Both the position numbers and the translations under genes were made by a program. A DNA stretch of 64,000 nucleotides from CAVSSX01 sp963730735 (GTDB lineage: Bacteria; Actinomycetota; Acidimicrobiia; Acidimicrobiales; RAAP-2). This document shows positions 55,338-63,329 of this stretch, in pieces (positions within the stretch are counted from its first letter, which is position 1; each line of letters begins with the position of its first letter). The stretch covers positions 62,001 through 126,000 of the forward strand of contig CAVSSX010000007.1 in NCBI GenBank assembly GCA_963730735.1, read 5' to 3'. The notes below the pieces were generated by a model. It worked only from the letters and a program-made list of their open reading frames with translations, was not told the DNA's origin and did no database searches.

Positions 55338-56047
55338 CCGGCCTCGATCACCACTCCGGCCGGCTGGCGGTCCGAGGTGCCCACCATCTGGCCGTCTCGC
55401 ATGTAGATCAACCGGGTGGCGGCCGACGCCACCCCGCTGTCGTGGGTCACGAGCACGATGGTCTGGCCTCCGTGGTTCAACCGGGCCAGGAGCTCGACGA
55501 TCTCATGGCCACTGTCGGAGTCGAGGGCGCCGGTGGGCTCGTCGGCCAACAGCAGCGTCGGCTCATTGGCCAGCGCCCGGGCGATGGCCAAGCGCTGGCG
55601 CTGTCCGCCCGACAGGGCGCCCGGCACCGCCTTGGCCTTCTCCCCGAGTCCCAGCAGGTCGAGCAGGTCCCGGGCCCGTGTCTCGGCCGGCCGGCGTTTG
55701 GTCCCGGCGATGATCGCCGGGAGGGCCACGTTCTCGAGTGCGGTCATCGACTCGAGGAGGTTGAAGAACTGGAAGACGATGCCGATGTGCCGGCGGCGGA
55801 TGAGCGACAGCTCGTCCTCGGAGCGGCCGGTCACCAATTCGCCGCCGACCCAGATGTTCCCCTCGTCGGCGACGTCGAGCCCGGCGACCAGGTTGAGCAA
55901 GGTCGACTTGCCGCAGCCCGACGGTCCCATCAGGGCGACAAACTCGCCCGCCGGTACGACCAGGCTGGCCCCCCGCAGAGCGCGAACCGGGGCGTTCTCG
56001 GCCTCGAAGGTCTTGCGGACCCCTTCGACCACCAGCACGTCACTCAT
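55334..56047 (-). CDS. ABC transporter ATP-binding protein (LolD/MacB-like)
   Basis: A 237-residue ATPase: Walker A GPSGCGKSTLLN, Q-loop in FQFFNLLESMTALENVALP, signature LSGGQRQRLAIARAL, Walker B LLLADEPTGALDS, and H-loop VLVTHDSGVA. Sequence style is that of the FtsE/LolD/MacB branch, which works with FtsX-fold permeases or as mechanotransmitters. No permease gene is in the window. ATG 56047 overlaps the cyclase stop (ATGA), and its own stop overlaps the histidine kinase start (GTGA), so it lies in the middle of a tightly coupled operon. It may pair with a permease elsewhere or serve the kinase. Confidence 0.9.
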   Translation of the reverse strand: MSDVLVVEGVRKTFEAENAPVRALRGASLVVPAGEFVALMGPSGCGKSTLLNLVAGLDVADEGNIWVGGELVTGRSEDELSLIRRRHIGIVFQFFNLLESMTALENVALPAIIAGTKRRPAETRARDLLDLLGLGEKAKAVPGALSGGQRQRLAIARALANEPTLLLADEPTGALDSDSGHEIVELLARLNHGGQTIVLVTHDSGVASAATRLIYMRDGQMVGTSDRQPAGVVIEAG

Positions 56048-57432
56048 CGCCGTCCTCCTTCGCCGAGATCCGCCGTCGATGCCCCCGGCACCGGGACGTC
56101 GCTCGACATCCGGCGGGCGACCCGCCAGGCATGCACAGGCGTGTCCCGTCCCTTGACCAGTTGCTCGGGCAGCAATTCCGCCTCCACTGGTGTCGACAGC
56201 GCGTCCATCGTCGCTTGGCTCAGCACAGTCTCGCCCGAAGCGGCCAGTTGCTGCAGACGTTGCGAGAGATTCACCGTGTCCCCGACCAGCGTGTACTCCA
56301 GACGCTCCTCGGACCCGAGCAGCGCCGCGGCGGCCTGGCCGGTCGACAGGCCGATGCCCAGACCGAAGGGTGGGAGCCCGTCGAGCCGCCAACCGGCGTT
56401 GACCTCGGCCTGGAGCTCGTGGGCGGCGGCGGCGGCGGCCAGCGACCGGTCGGCGTGGTCGGACTGGGAAAAGGGGGCCCCGAAGACGGCCATCACGGCG
56501 TCGCCGACGAACTGCATGATCGTCCCACCCTCGGCCAGGATGGCCTGGTTCATGGCCGCCCGGTGGGTGTTGAGCTGCCCGGCGAGCTGGCTCGGGTCGG
56601 CGTGCTCGGCGATGGTCGAGTACGAGCGGATGTCCGACATCAGCACCGTCACCTCGACCACCTCGGTCCTGCCGATGTCCCGGCCGTCCCGCCGGAGCTT
56701 CTCGGCCAGGCCGCCCGGCAGCAGCCGGGACAGCGACTCGCCCTGCTCCTTCTGGTCCACGATGCACTGGTGGAGCAGCCGCAGCCGGCGGATGGCCCCG
56801 TCGGCCCCGGCCGAGACCCCCTCGGCCAGCTTCACGAACAGCGCCTCGACCTCGGCGTCGACCGACTCGGGGCTCGTGTGCCGGGCGGCGGCGATGGCCT
56901 TGATCGGCTTCCCCTCGGCCACCCAGCCGAGCAGCGACTCCTCGGCCGGGGTCAGGCCGCCACGGGTGGCCACCGGGCTGACCAAGGCGTCGACGATGGA
57001 GGGGTCGAGCGCCGTCCCGCCGGTGGCCACGGCCCGGACCGCGTCGAACAGCTGGGTGCCTTCGGCGATGTGGTCCTTCAGCAGGTAGCCGTACCCGGCC
57101 GAGCCCTCGGCCACCAGCGACACGGCGTACTCGGGGTCGTCGTACTGGGAGAGGATGACCACACCGATGCCCGGACAGCGCTGGCGGACCTCCCGGGCCG
57201 CCTCGATCCCCTCCCGCTGGAAGTCGGGGGGCATGCGGATGTCGGTCACGAGGACCTGGGGGTCGGTGGCCACGACCCCGGCGACCAGGCTGTCGTAGTC
57301 GGCGGCGACGCCGACGACGTCGAGGTCGGGCTGGCGTTGCAGGAGGGTGCGCACCCCCTCGCGGACGATCACGTTGTCGTCGGCCAGGAAGACGCTGATC
57401 ACCGAGCCCCCGGCTGTGGTCGTCGCATCCAT
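56044..57432 (-). CDS. Receiver-HTH-class III nucleotidyl cyclase fusion
   Basis: A 462-residue fusion. Residues ~10-130: NarL-type receiver (ISVFLADDNVIVREGVRTLL, QVLVTDIRMPPDFQREGI, YGYLLKDHI). ~140-210: a LuxR-like helix-turn-helix remnant (GGLTPAEESLLGWVAEGKPI, KAIAAARHTSPESV). ~245-430: a cyclase catalytic domain with both metal Asp residues (VLMSDIRSYS, MQFVGDAVMAVFGAP), and the Asn/Arg pair (YTLVGDTVNLSQRL). The base-selecting Lys position is Gln (MQFVGD) and the partner Asp position is Thr (YTLVGD), so the nucleotide made is uncertain. First gene of the cyclase-ABC-kinase operon, divergent from a cyclic-nucleotide-binding protein. ATG 57432 is the start used. Confidence 0.88.
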   Translation of the reverse strand: MDATTTAGGSVISVFLADDNVIVREGVRTLLQRQPDLDVVGVAADYDSLVAGVVATDPQVLVTDIRMPPDFQREGIEAAREVRQRCPGIGVVILSQYDDPEYAVSLVAEGSAGYGYLLKDHIAEGTQLFDAVRAVATGGTALDPSIVDALVSPVATRGGLTPAEESLLGWVAEGKPIKAIAAARHTSPESVDAEVEALFVKLAEGVSAGADGAIRRLRLLHQCIVDQKEQGESLSRLLPGGLAEKLRRDGRDIGRTEVVEVTVLMSDIRSYSTIAEHADPSQLAGQLNTHRAAMNQAILAEGGTIMQFVGDAVMAVFGAPFSQSDHADRSLAAAAAAHELQAEVNAGWRLDGLPPFGLGIGLSTGQAAAALLGSEERLEYTLVGDTVNLSQRLQQLAASGETVLSQATMDALSTPVEAELLPEQLVKGRDTPVHAWRVARRMSSDVPVPGASTADLGEGGRR

Positions 57433-57441
57433 GATGCAGCA

Positions 57442-57564
57442 GTTGTCCCACAACCCGGCGGTGCGGCCCAGTGCGCGAGCACGCCACGCCCGGTGGTGCC
57501 AGCCACACCGGCGGAAACGGGGGACCACGCTGGTAGCGGCCGATGCCGGGCCACAGAGTGTGGC
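57442..57564. promoter_or_regulatory. Divergent promoter region with two palindromes
   Basis: Between cyclase and cyclic-nucleotide-binding genes. GTTG-TCCCA-CAAC lies at 57442-57454, 10 bp from the cyclase start. GCCACA-GAG-TGTGGC lies at 57550-57564, ending one base before the ATG at 57566, where a ribosome site would be. Both are candidates for shared transcriptional or translational control. Confidence 0.45.
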
Positions 57565-57565
57565 T

Positions 57566-58586
57566 ATGCGAATCGAGAGCTCGGTGACCACGCTGTCGTG
57601 GATCCCGTCCGAGGCGGTCCGGGGCGGCACCCGGGTGGCCTTCGACGCCGGGATCACCCACTACGACGACCCGCCGCCCGACACGATCGAGGACCTCGAG
57701 GCGCTCCGCCAGGCCGACCGCTTCCGCTTCGCCAACGTCCTCTCGGCGTGGATGGACGTCGACGACGCCGGAAAGGTCACCGGGTGCGGGTACACCGGCG
57801 GCGGGCTGATGGGCTCGACCACCGTGAACGTCGCCCGGTTGCGCCACGAATTCGAAGCCGTGGCCCTGCCGGACCTCCGGTCGGACCCCGAGATCGGGGA
57901 CGGGTGGGTCCGGTTCCGACAGACGGCCGGCGGTCGCACCGGGTTGCCGGCCCCCCGACGGGTCCGTCGCCGGCCGTACATCCAGTGGCAGGCCCCGCTG
58001 GTGTGGTCGACCCTGGAGCTGACCCTCTCGGTCGAGCAGCCACCGGTCTTCGAAGTGTGCGGGGCCAGCCGCTTCCCCCGTCACTGGGTGTACGACGGCG
58101 CCGGGCGGCTGGCGGCCAAGACCGGGTTGACCGACTTCGTGGACTGGTACCGCAAGTCGTTCGGGCGGCAGACACCCTGGGGTGACCAGGACTCGCCGGC
58201 CCTCGTCACCGCCGTCGAGTCGGCGCTCGAGCGGTCGCTGTCGGCCCAGATGATGCAGGGCACCGGGGCCAAGCCCCGGTTCACCACGCTCGAGGCCGGC
58301 CGGCGCCTGGTCACCGAGGGTGATCCGGGGACCGAGGTCTTCCTGCTCCTCGACGGGGTGCTGCGGGCCGAGAAGGGGGGCGAGCGCCTGGCCGAGTACG
58401 GGCCGGGGGCCGTCCTCGGGGAGCGGGCCGGCCTCGAGGGCGCCGGCCGGACCTCGACCCTGGTCGCCGTCACCGCCTGCTCGCGTGGCCACCGTCCCGG
58501 CGTCAGCCATGGACCGGGCGCAGCTCCACGAGCTCACGGTCGGCCACCGGCACGAGGACCTGGCCGCCACCGACCGTCACCGCTAG
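57566..58586 (+). CDS. Cyclic-nucleotide-binding-domain protein (one frameshift)
   Basis: About 340 residues. The first ~220 are an unrecognised mostly-beta region (ESSVTTLSWIPSEAVRGGTR; GCGYTGGGLMGSTTVNVARL; WQAPLVWSTLELTLSVEQPP). Residues ~245-325 are a CRP-like cyclic-nucleotide domain: RFTTLEAGRRLVTEGDPGTE, VFLLLDGVLRAEKGGERLAE, and phosphate-binding cassette GERAGLEGAGRTSTL with the Glu and Arg that hold cyclic phosphate. Near 58485 the frame changes; the next frame gives CRVATVPASAMDRAQLHEL and stops at 58586. There is no DNA-binding domain. It diverges from the cyclase and precedes the hydrolase by 3 nt, so it is a likely effector. Confidence 0.82.
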
Positions 58587-58589
58587 GTC

Positions 58590-59432
58590 GTGCACCTCCA
58601 CCTCCTGGGCGTCCGGGGCTCGACGCCCACGCCGGGGATCGAGTTCGTCCGCTACGGCGGGAACACGTCCTGTGTGGCGGTGGGGCGGGACGGCGAGCCC
58701 GCCTCCCTGGTGCTCGACGCCGGGACGGGCATCCGGGGCCTGAGCGAACTGCTCGACGGCCGCCCGTTCGAGGGCAGCATCCTGCTGTCACACCTCCATT
58801 GGGACCACGTGGAGGGCCTGCCGTTCTGCCGGGCCATCGACCGACCCGACGCCCGGGTGGACCTGTACCTGCCGGCCCAACCCGACGGCACCGGGGCGGC
58901 GGCCGCCCTGGCCAAGATGATGTCGCCACCGAGCTTCCCCATCGGCCCCGAGGGCCTGCTCGGCACCTGGACGTTCACCTCGCTGCCCGAGGGCGAGCGG
59001 GACGTCGAGGCCTTCGAGCTCCGCTCGACCGAGGTGGCGCACAGTGCCGGGACCACCTACGGCTACCGGGTGTCCGACGGTCGGTCGGTCGTGGCCTACC
59101 TGCCCGACCACTGCCCCACCCGCTACGGGAGCGGGCCCGAGGGGCTCGGTGACGTCCCGCCGGCCGTACTCGATCTCGTCGAGGGGGCCGACGTGCTCAT
59201 CCACGACGCCCTGGTGACCCGGGAGGAGATGCCGGCCGGCGCCGCCTTCGGCCACGCCGCCGCCGACTACGCCATCAGCCTCGGGATGCGGGCCCACGTG
59301 GGCACCGTGGTGCTGTTCCACCACAGCCCGCTCCGCACCGACGACCTGCTCGACGCCCTCGGCGATCGGCTCGGTGCCGGCGAGGGGCCCCACGTGGTCC
59401 TGGCCCGCGAGGGCACCACCCTCACCTGCTGA
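58590..59432 (+). CDS. Metallo-beta-lactamase-fold hydrolase (possible cyclic-nucleotide phosphodiesterase)
   Basis: A 280-residue MBL protein starting at GTG 58590, three bases after the upstream stop. It opens LHLLGVRGSTPTPGIEFVRY GGNTSCV and has LVLDAGTGIRGL, the metal motif ILLSHLHWDHVEGLPFC, AYLPDHCPTRYG with Asp/His ligands, LIHDALVTREE and VVLFHHSPLRTDDLLD. The GVRGSTP...YGGNTSCV subfamily is found beside or fused to cyclic-nucleotide-binding domains in other bacteria; RNase Z-like and class II phosphodiesterase relatives share the fold. Hydrolysis of the neighbouring cyclase's product is an attractive inference only. Confidence 0.85.
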   Translation: MHLHLLGVRGSTPTPGIEFVRYGGNTSCVAVGRDGEPASLVLDAGTGIRGLSELLDGRPFEGSILLSHLHWDHVEGLPFCRAIDRPDARVDLYLPAQPDGTGAAAALAKMMSPPSFPIGPEGLLGTWTFTSLPEGERDVEAFELRSTEVAHSAGTTYGYRVSDGRSVVAYLPDHCPTRYGSGPEGLGDVPPAVLDLVEGADVLIHDALVTREEMPAGAAFGHAAADYAISLGMRAHVGTVVLFHHSPLRTDDLLDALGDRLGAGEGPHVVLAREGTTLTC

Positions 59433-59486
59433 ACCCCGACCGGTCGGCCCCTCGGGGCGCACCGGCGACGGTGCTACCGTCCGGCC

Positions 59487-60422
59487 ATGATCACGGCACT
59501 GGCCGGCGGTGTCGGGGCGGCCCGGCTGTTGCGGGGCCTCGTCCGGGTGGTCCCGCCCGAGGACGTCACGGCCATCGTCAACACCGGCGACGACATGGTC
59601 TACTGCGGCCTGACCATCTGTCCGGACCTCGACACGGTGACCCGCACCCTGGCCGGCAACTTCAACGAGGAGCGCGGCTACGGCGTCGCCGACGACAGCT
59701 GGACGGTGCTCGAGACCCTGGGGACCCTGGGCGGCGACACCTGGTTCGCCCTGGGCGACCGGGACCTGGCCACCCACATGTTCCGGACGCGGCGGCTGGA
59801 GAGCGGGTCGACGCTCAGCGAGGTGGCCGGCGAGCTCGCCCGGGCGGCCGGGTTGGCGACGACCCTCCTCCCGGTCACCGACGACCCGCTCCAGACCCGG
59901 GTGCTGCTCACCACCGGCGAGGAGGTCTCGTTCCAGGAGTACTTCGCCAAGCTGCGCCACTCGGTGCCCGTCCGCTCGCTGCGTTTCGAAGGGGCCGAGT
60001 CGGCACGACCGGCGCCCGGGGTGCTCGAGGCGATCGACGAGGCCGACTGCATCGTCGTCTGCCCGTCCAACCCCCTGCTGTCCATCGACCCCTTGCTGTC
60101 GGTCGGCGGCGTCCGCGAACGGCTGGCCGACCGGCGTGACCGGATCGTCGGGGTGTCACCCATCGTGGGCGGCAAGGCCCTGAAGGGTCCGGCCGACCGG
60201 CTGTTGTCGGAGCTCGGGTCGGAGGCCTCGGCCGTGGGCGTCGCCCGGCACTACGCGCCGTGGGTCGGCACCCTGGTCATCGACCAGGTCGACCGGGACC
60301 TGGCGCCGGCCGTCGAGGCCACCGGGCTCCGCTGCATCGTGGCCGACACCATCATGTCGACGCCCGAGCGCTCGGCGGCCCTGAGTGCCACGGTGCTCGA
60401 CGCCATGGGCGTCGGGCACTGA
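59487..60422 (+). CDS. cofD: 2-phospho-L-lactate (phosphoenolpyruvate) transferase CofD
   Basis: CofD joins the lactyl- or enolpyruvyl-phosphoguanosine donor to the deazaflavin Fo, forming the F420 backbone. The 311-residue protein starts ITALAGGVGAARLLRGLVRV and has TAIVNTGDDMVYCGLTICPD, GNFNEERGYGVADDSW, WFALGDRDLATHMFRTRRL, CIVVCPSNPLLSIDPLLSV, and GVSPIVGGKALKGPADRL, all family blocks. In Actinobacteria it is called FbiA. ATG 59487 sits at the glycine-rich strand. The usual partner cofE/fbiB is not in the window; the next gene is convergent. Confidence 0.95.
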   Translation: MITALAGGVGAARLLRGLVRVVPPEDVTAIVNTGDDMVYCGLTICPDLDTVTRTLAGNFNEERGYGVADDSWTVLETLGTLGGDTWFALGDRDLATHMFRTRRLESGSTLSEVAGELARAAGLATTLLPVTDDPLQTRVLLTTGEEVSFQEYFAKLRHSVPVRSLRFEGAESARPAPGVLEAIDEADCIVVCPSNPLLSIDPLLSVGGVRERLADRRDRIVGVSPIVGGKALKGPADRLLSELGSEASAVGVARHYAPWVGTLVIDQVDRDLAPAVEATGLRCIVADTIMSTPERSAALSATVLDAMGVGH

Positions 60423-60435
60423 CGACCCGGCACCG

Positions 60436-60454
60436 CCGCCGGCTCAGCCGGCGG
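60436..60454. terminator. Bidirectional hairpin between cofD and the MFS gene
   Basis: CCGCCGGC-TCA-GCCGGCGG, a perfect 8-bp stem whose loop is exactly the reverse-strand stop codon of the MFS gene. It lies 13 bp after the cofD stop. Confidence 0.55.
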
Positions 60455-61919
60455 GTTCGAGCACCTCGGGGTTGAGCTCCACCGCCGTCCGACGAGCCGT
60501 CTCGAGGGCCCAGCGGGAGGTCGCCACCATGCCCACGACGAGCACGACGACGCCGCAGCCGGTGAGCGTCCACCAGCCGGCGTGGCTCGTCTGCGCCAGG
60601 TCGGCTTGCGTGGAGGTGCCGAGCCGCGAGGTGACGAGCGCCCCGACCACGGCCACGCCGAGGGTCCCGCCGATCTGGCGCGAGGTCGAGGCTATGGCGG
60701 CGGCCACCCCCGCCTGGTCCCGGGGCATACCCGACACGGCGGCGTTGGTGATCGGGGCGTTGACGAAGCCGAAGCCGATCCCGAAGACGAAGTAGGCGAC
60801 GAACAGGAACGAGAAGGGGGTGGTACCGGTGATCTGGGCGAGCAGGGCGCAGCTGACGGTGAGGCCGATCCCGGCGATCAGCAGCGGGAGCCGCGAGCCG
60901 GTCCGGCCGACCATCCGGCCGGCGATCGGGGGCAGGACCAGGGCCATCGTGGCCATCGGCAGCACGTCGAGGCCGGCCCGCAGCGGTGAGAGCCCCCGGA
61001 CCTCCTGGAGGTAGAGGGTGTTCAGGAACAGAAACCCGCCGAGGGCGGCGAAGGCGGCGACGGCGATGACCGTCGCCCCGGCGAAGGGCACCGACCGGAA
61101 GAAGCGGAGATCGATCAGCGGCTCGGCGCGCCGGGGCTCCCACACCAACAACCCGACCAGCGAGGCGAGGGCGACCACGAAGGCCGCCACGATGAGGGGC
61201 GACGTCCAACCGCGGGTGGGCGCCTCGATGATGCCGTAGGTGAGCGAGGACAACAGGAGGATCACCAGCACCTGGCCGCCGACGTCGAACCGGCGGGCCC
61301 GGGGGGCCTTGGACTCGGGGATGTAGCGCAGGGCCAGCACGATGGCCGCCAGGCCCACCGGGACGTTGACCCAGAAGATCGACCGCCACCCGACCGAACT
61401 CACCAGGAGGCCGCCCAGGACCGGGCCCAGGGCCATCGACGCCCCGACCACCGCCCCCCAGACGCCGATGGCCTGGGCCCGCTCCCGCAGGTCGGTGAAG
61501 GTGTTGGTGATGATGGACATGGCCACCGGGTTGAGCATCGACCCGCCGATCGCCTGGAGCATCCGGAACACCACCAGCAGGGTGAGGTTGGGGGCCAAGC
61601 TGCACAACAGGGACCCGACGACGAAGATCGAGAGCCCGAGCACGAAGGTCCGGCGTCGGCCCAGCCGGTCGGCGGTGGAGCCCGACAACATCAACAGGCT
61701 GGCCAGGACCAGGGTGTAGGCGTCGACCGTCCACTGCAGCCCGGAGATCGACGCATGCAGGTCGTGGCCGATCGACGGCAGGGCGACGTTCACGATCGTG
61801 ACGTCGAGACCCACGATCAGCAGGCTCATCGAACAGATGGCCAGGACCCCGATCCGCCGGCGCCGGCTCAGCTGGTGGATGCCGGGCGTGGGCCGGTCCG
61901 TCTCGAGTTGCTGGGCCAT
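60444..61919 (-). CDS. MFS efflux transporter, DHA2 (EmrB/QacA) family
   Basis: A 491-residue 14-helix-type transporter. It starts after a basic leader with IGVLAICSMSLLIVGLDVTI and VNVALPSIGHDLHASISGLQ, followed by motif A (LSGSTADRLGRRRTF), LLVVFRMLQAIGGSMLNPVA, and GVWGAVVGASMALGPVLGG (motif C). The second half has STSRQIGGTLGVAVVGALVT. Substrate is unknown. Unlike the pump at 30.7 kb it has no adjacent regulator. Its stop codon is in a hairpin shared with cofD. ATG 61919 is the start used. Confidence 0.92.
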   Translation of the reverse strand: MAQQLETDRPTPGIHQLSRRRRIGVLAICSMSLLIVGLDVTIVNVALPSIGHDLHASISGLQWTVDAYTLVLASLLMLSGSTADRLGRRRTFVLGLSIFVVGSLLCSLAPNLTLLVVFRMLQAIGGSMLNPVAMSIITNTFTDLRERAQAIGVWGAVVGASMALGPVLGGLLVSSVGWRSIFWVNVPVGLAAIVLALRYIPESKAPRARRFDVGGQVLVILLLSSLTYGIIEAPTRGWTSPLIVAAFVVALASLVGLLVWEPRRAEPLIDLRFFRSVPFAGATVIAVAAFAALGGFLFLNTLYLQEVRGLSPLRAGLDVLPMATMALVLPPIAGRMVGRTGSRLPLLIAGIGLTVSCALLAQITGTTPFSFLFVAYFVFGIGFGFVNAPITNAAVSGMPRDQAGVAAAIASTSRQIGGTLGVAVVGALVTSRLGTSTQADLAQTSHAGWWTLTGCGVVVLVVGMVATSRWALETARRTAVELNPEVLEPAG

Positions 61920-62044
61920 ACCTTCGAGCGTAGGGGAACCTCACTCCGAACAATCCGAGGGATCGCCACTCGCTGGGCGCGCTGACGGTGGCCTCGCGCC
62001 CCGTCGCCAGGTGGGCCGACGGCGGTGCCCCGTCGTCGGCGGGG

Positions 62045-62620
62045 TCAGGCCGAGCCGCGTCCAGGGGGCCGGGCGAAGACCTCGCGGATCACCGGGAGGA
62101 AGGCCTCGAGCGGGAGGGTGTCGTAGTCCGGATCGAAGGACCGTTGGTCCCAGGCCTCGCAGAAGTGCGCCGTGGCGTCGAAGTAGGGCGAGCCCCGGTA
62201 GGCCTCCCGGGCGTCTCGGTCCTGACCGATCTTGTGGAAGTAGTGGTAGCCCTGGAACACGCCGTGGTGACGCACCACGAAGCAGGTCTCCTCGTCCACG
62301 TACGGCTGCAGGATGGCTGCCGCCAGTTCGCTGTGGTTAGCCGGCGCCAAGGCCTCCCCGATGTCGTGCAGCACGCCGGCCACCACCAGGTCGGGTCGGG
62401 CGCCATCGCGCTGGGCGCGCGTCGCCGTCTGCAGCGAGTGCTGGTAGCGGTCGACCCGGTAGCCGATCCGGTCCCCCTTCAGGCCCTCGAGGATCCCCAG
62501 CACGTTGCCCAGCAGCTGGTCCTGGAGCACGTCCCCGGCCTGGCGCATGATGAGTGCCATCTCGTCCGGCGTGGCGTCCTCCATCGAGGTCGCCGTGATC
62601 GTGCGCAACGTCTCGGTCAT
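62045..62620 (-). CDS. HD-domain metalloprotein, PhnZ-like
   Basis: A 191-residue HD-fold protein from ATG 62620. Metal motif: YQHSLQTATRAQRDGARPDL, VVAGVLHDIGEALAPANHSE, then FVVRHHGVFQGYHYFHKIGQ. Spacing of H...HD...H with VRHHGVFQGYHYFH resembles the HD-domain di-iron oxygenases (PhnZ/TmpB) and related myo-inositol oxygenase-like proteins more than the nucleotide phosphohydrolases. No phosphonate gene is near, so the substrate is unknown. It follows an unrecognised gene (62683-63210) by 62 bp in the same direction and probably works with it. Confidence 0.75.
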   Translation of the reverse strand: MTETLRTITATSMEDATPDEMALIMRQAGDVLQDQLLGNVLGILEGLKGDRIGYRVDRYQHSLQTATRAQRDGARPDLVVAGVLHDIGEALAPANHSELAAAILQPYVDEETCFVVRHHGVFQGYHYFHKIGQDRDAREAYRGSPYFDATAHFCEAWDQRSFDPDYDTLPLEAFLPVIREVFARPPGRGSA

Positions 62621-62682
62621 CGTGTCCCCTCCCTCTCGACCGCTCGTGCGGGCCGGCCCGGCGGGAACCGGGCCGGCGGTGC

Positions 62683-63210
62683 TCAGACCGAGGCCCGCCA
62701 GTTGGCGGCGTCGATCTGCGCCTGCCGCAGGAGGGCCGCCACCTCCTCGACCGCCGGCACGACCCGATCCGACGCCCGGGCGGCCGCCGCCAGTTCGCCG
62801 GCCCCGGCCAGGTCGAGCATCTCGGGCAGCCGGTCCCGGAGCCGGCCGACGGTCCACTCGACCGGGTCACCCTCGGCCACCTCGTCGATCCGGCAGATCA
62901 GGTTCCCGCCCTCGGACGGACTGATGTAGTGGTAGTGCGGCTCGTGTTGGAAGCAGTCGAAGCGGAGGTGCTCGACCCCGTCCGAGGCGGCGCAGACGTG
63001 CACCGAGCCCCCGAAGTCGTCGAAGGGCGTGGCGCCCTCCTTCGGGCCCACGCCGAGCTGGTCCCGGAGCACGGCGTCGGTCAACAGACGCGACTCGATC
63101 ACGAACTCGACCGGACCGCCGTCGACCGAGATGCAGTGCTCCGGCACCGGCGGGATGGGCATCACCTCGTAGTAGATCCCCCGCTGGTACGGGTGGGTGC
63201 TGGTCGCCAT
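62683..63210 (-). CDS. Unrecognised protein paired with the HD-domain protein
   Basis: ATG 63210 gives 175 residues with no signal or membrane segment. Segments: RGIYYEVMPIPPVPEHCISV, DGGPVEFVIESRLLTDAVLR, FDDFGGSVHVCAASDGVEHL, RFDCFQHEPHYHYISPSEGG, then a helical C-terminus. The cluster FQHEPHYHYISP is His-rich and followed by CRIDE, suggesting a metal site in a cupin-like or small beta protein. I know no family. It lies upstream of the HD protein in one probable transcript, and divergent from an aldo/keto reductase gene. A role as partner or accessory of the HD enzyme is an inference from linkage. Confidence 0.6.
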   Translation of the reverse strand: MATSTHPYQRGIYYEVMPIPPVPEHCISVDGGPVEFVIESRLLTDAVLRDQLGVGPKEGATPFDDFGGSVHVCAASDGVEHLRFDCFQHEPHYHYISPSEGGNLICRIDEVAEGDPVEWTVGRLRDRLPEMLDLAGAGELAAAARASDRVVPAVEEVAALLRQAQIDAANWRASV

Positions 63211-63329
63211 CTCTCCCCCGATCTCGGGCCGACAGGTGGGCCCGGTGCATCGCCGACGCGCCCTCCGGGCGCCTTGCGAACTGCCCTCCAGGCTAGCGCC
63301 ACACCCTGTCCGGGACCGCCCCCACATCC

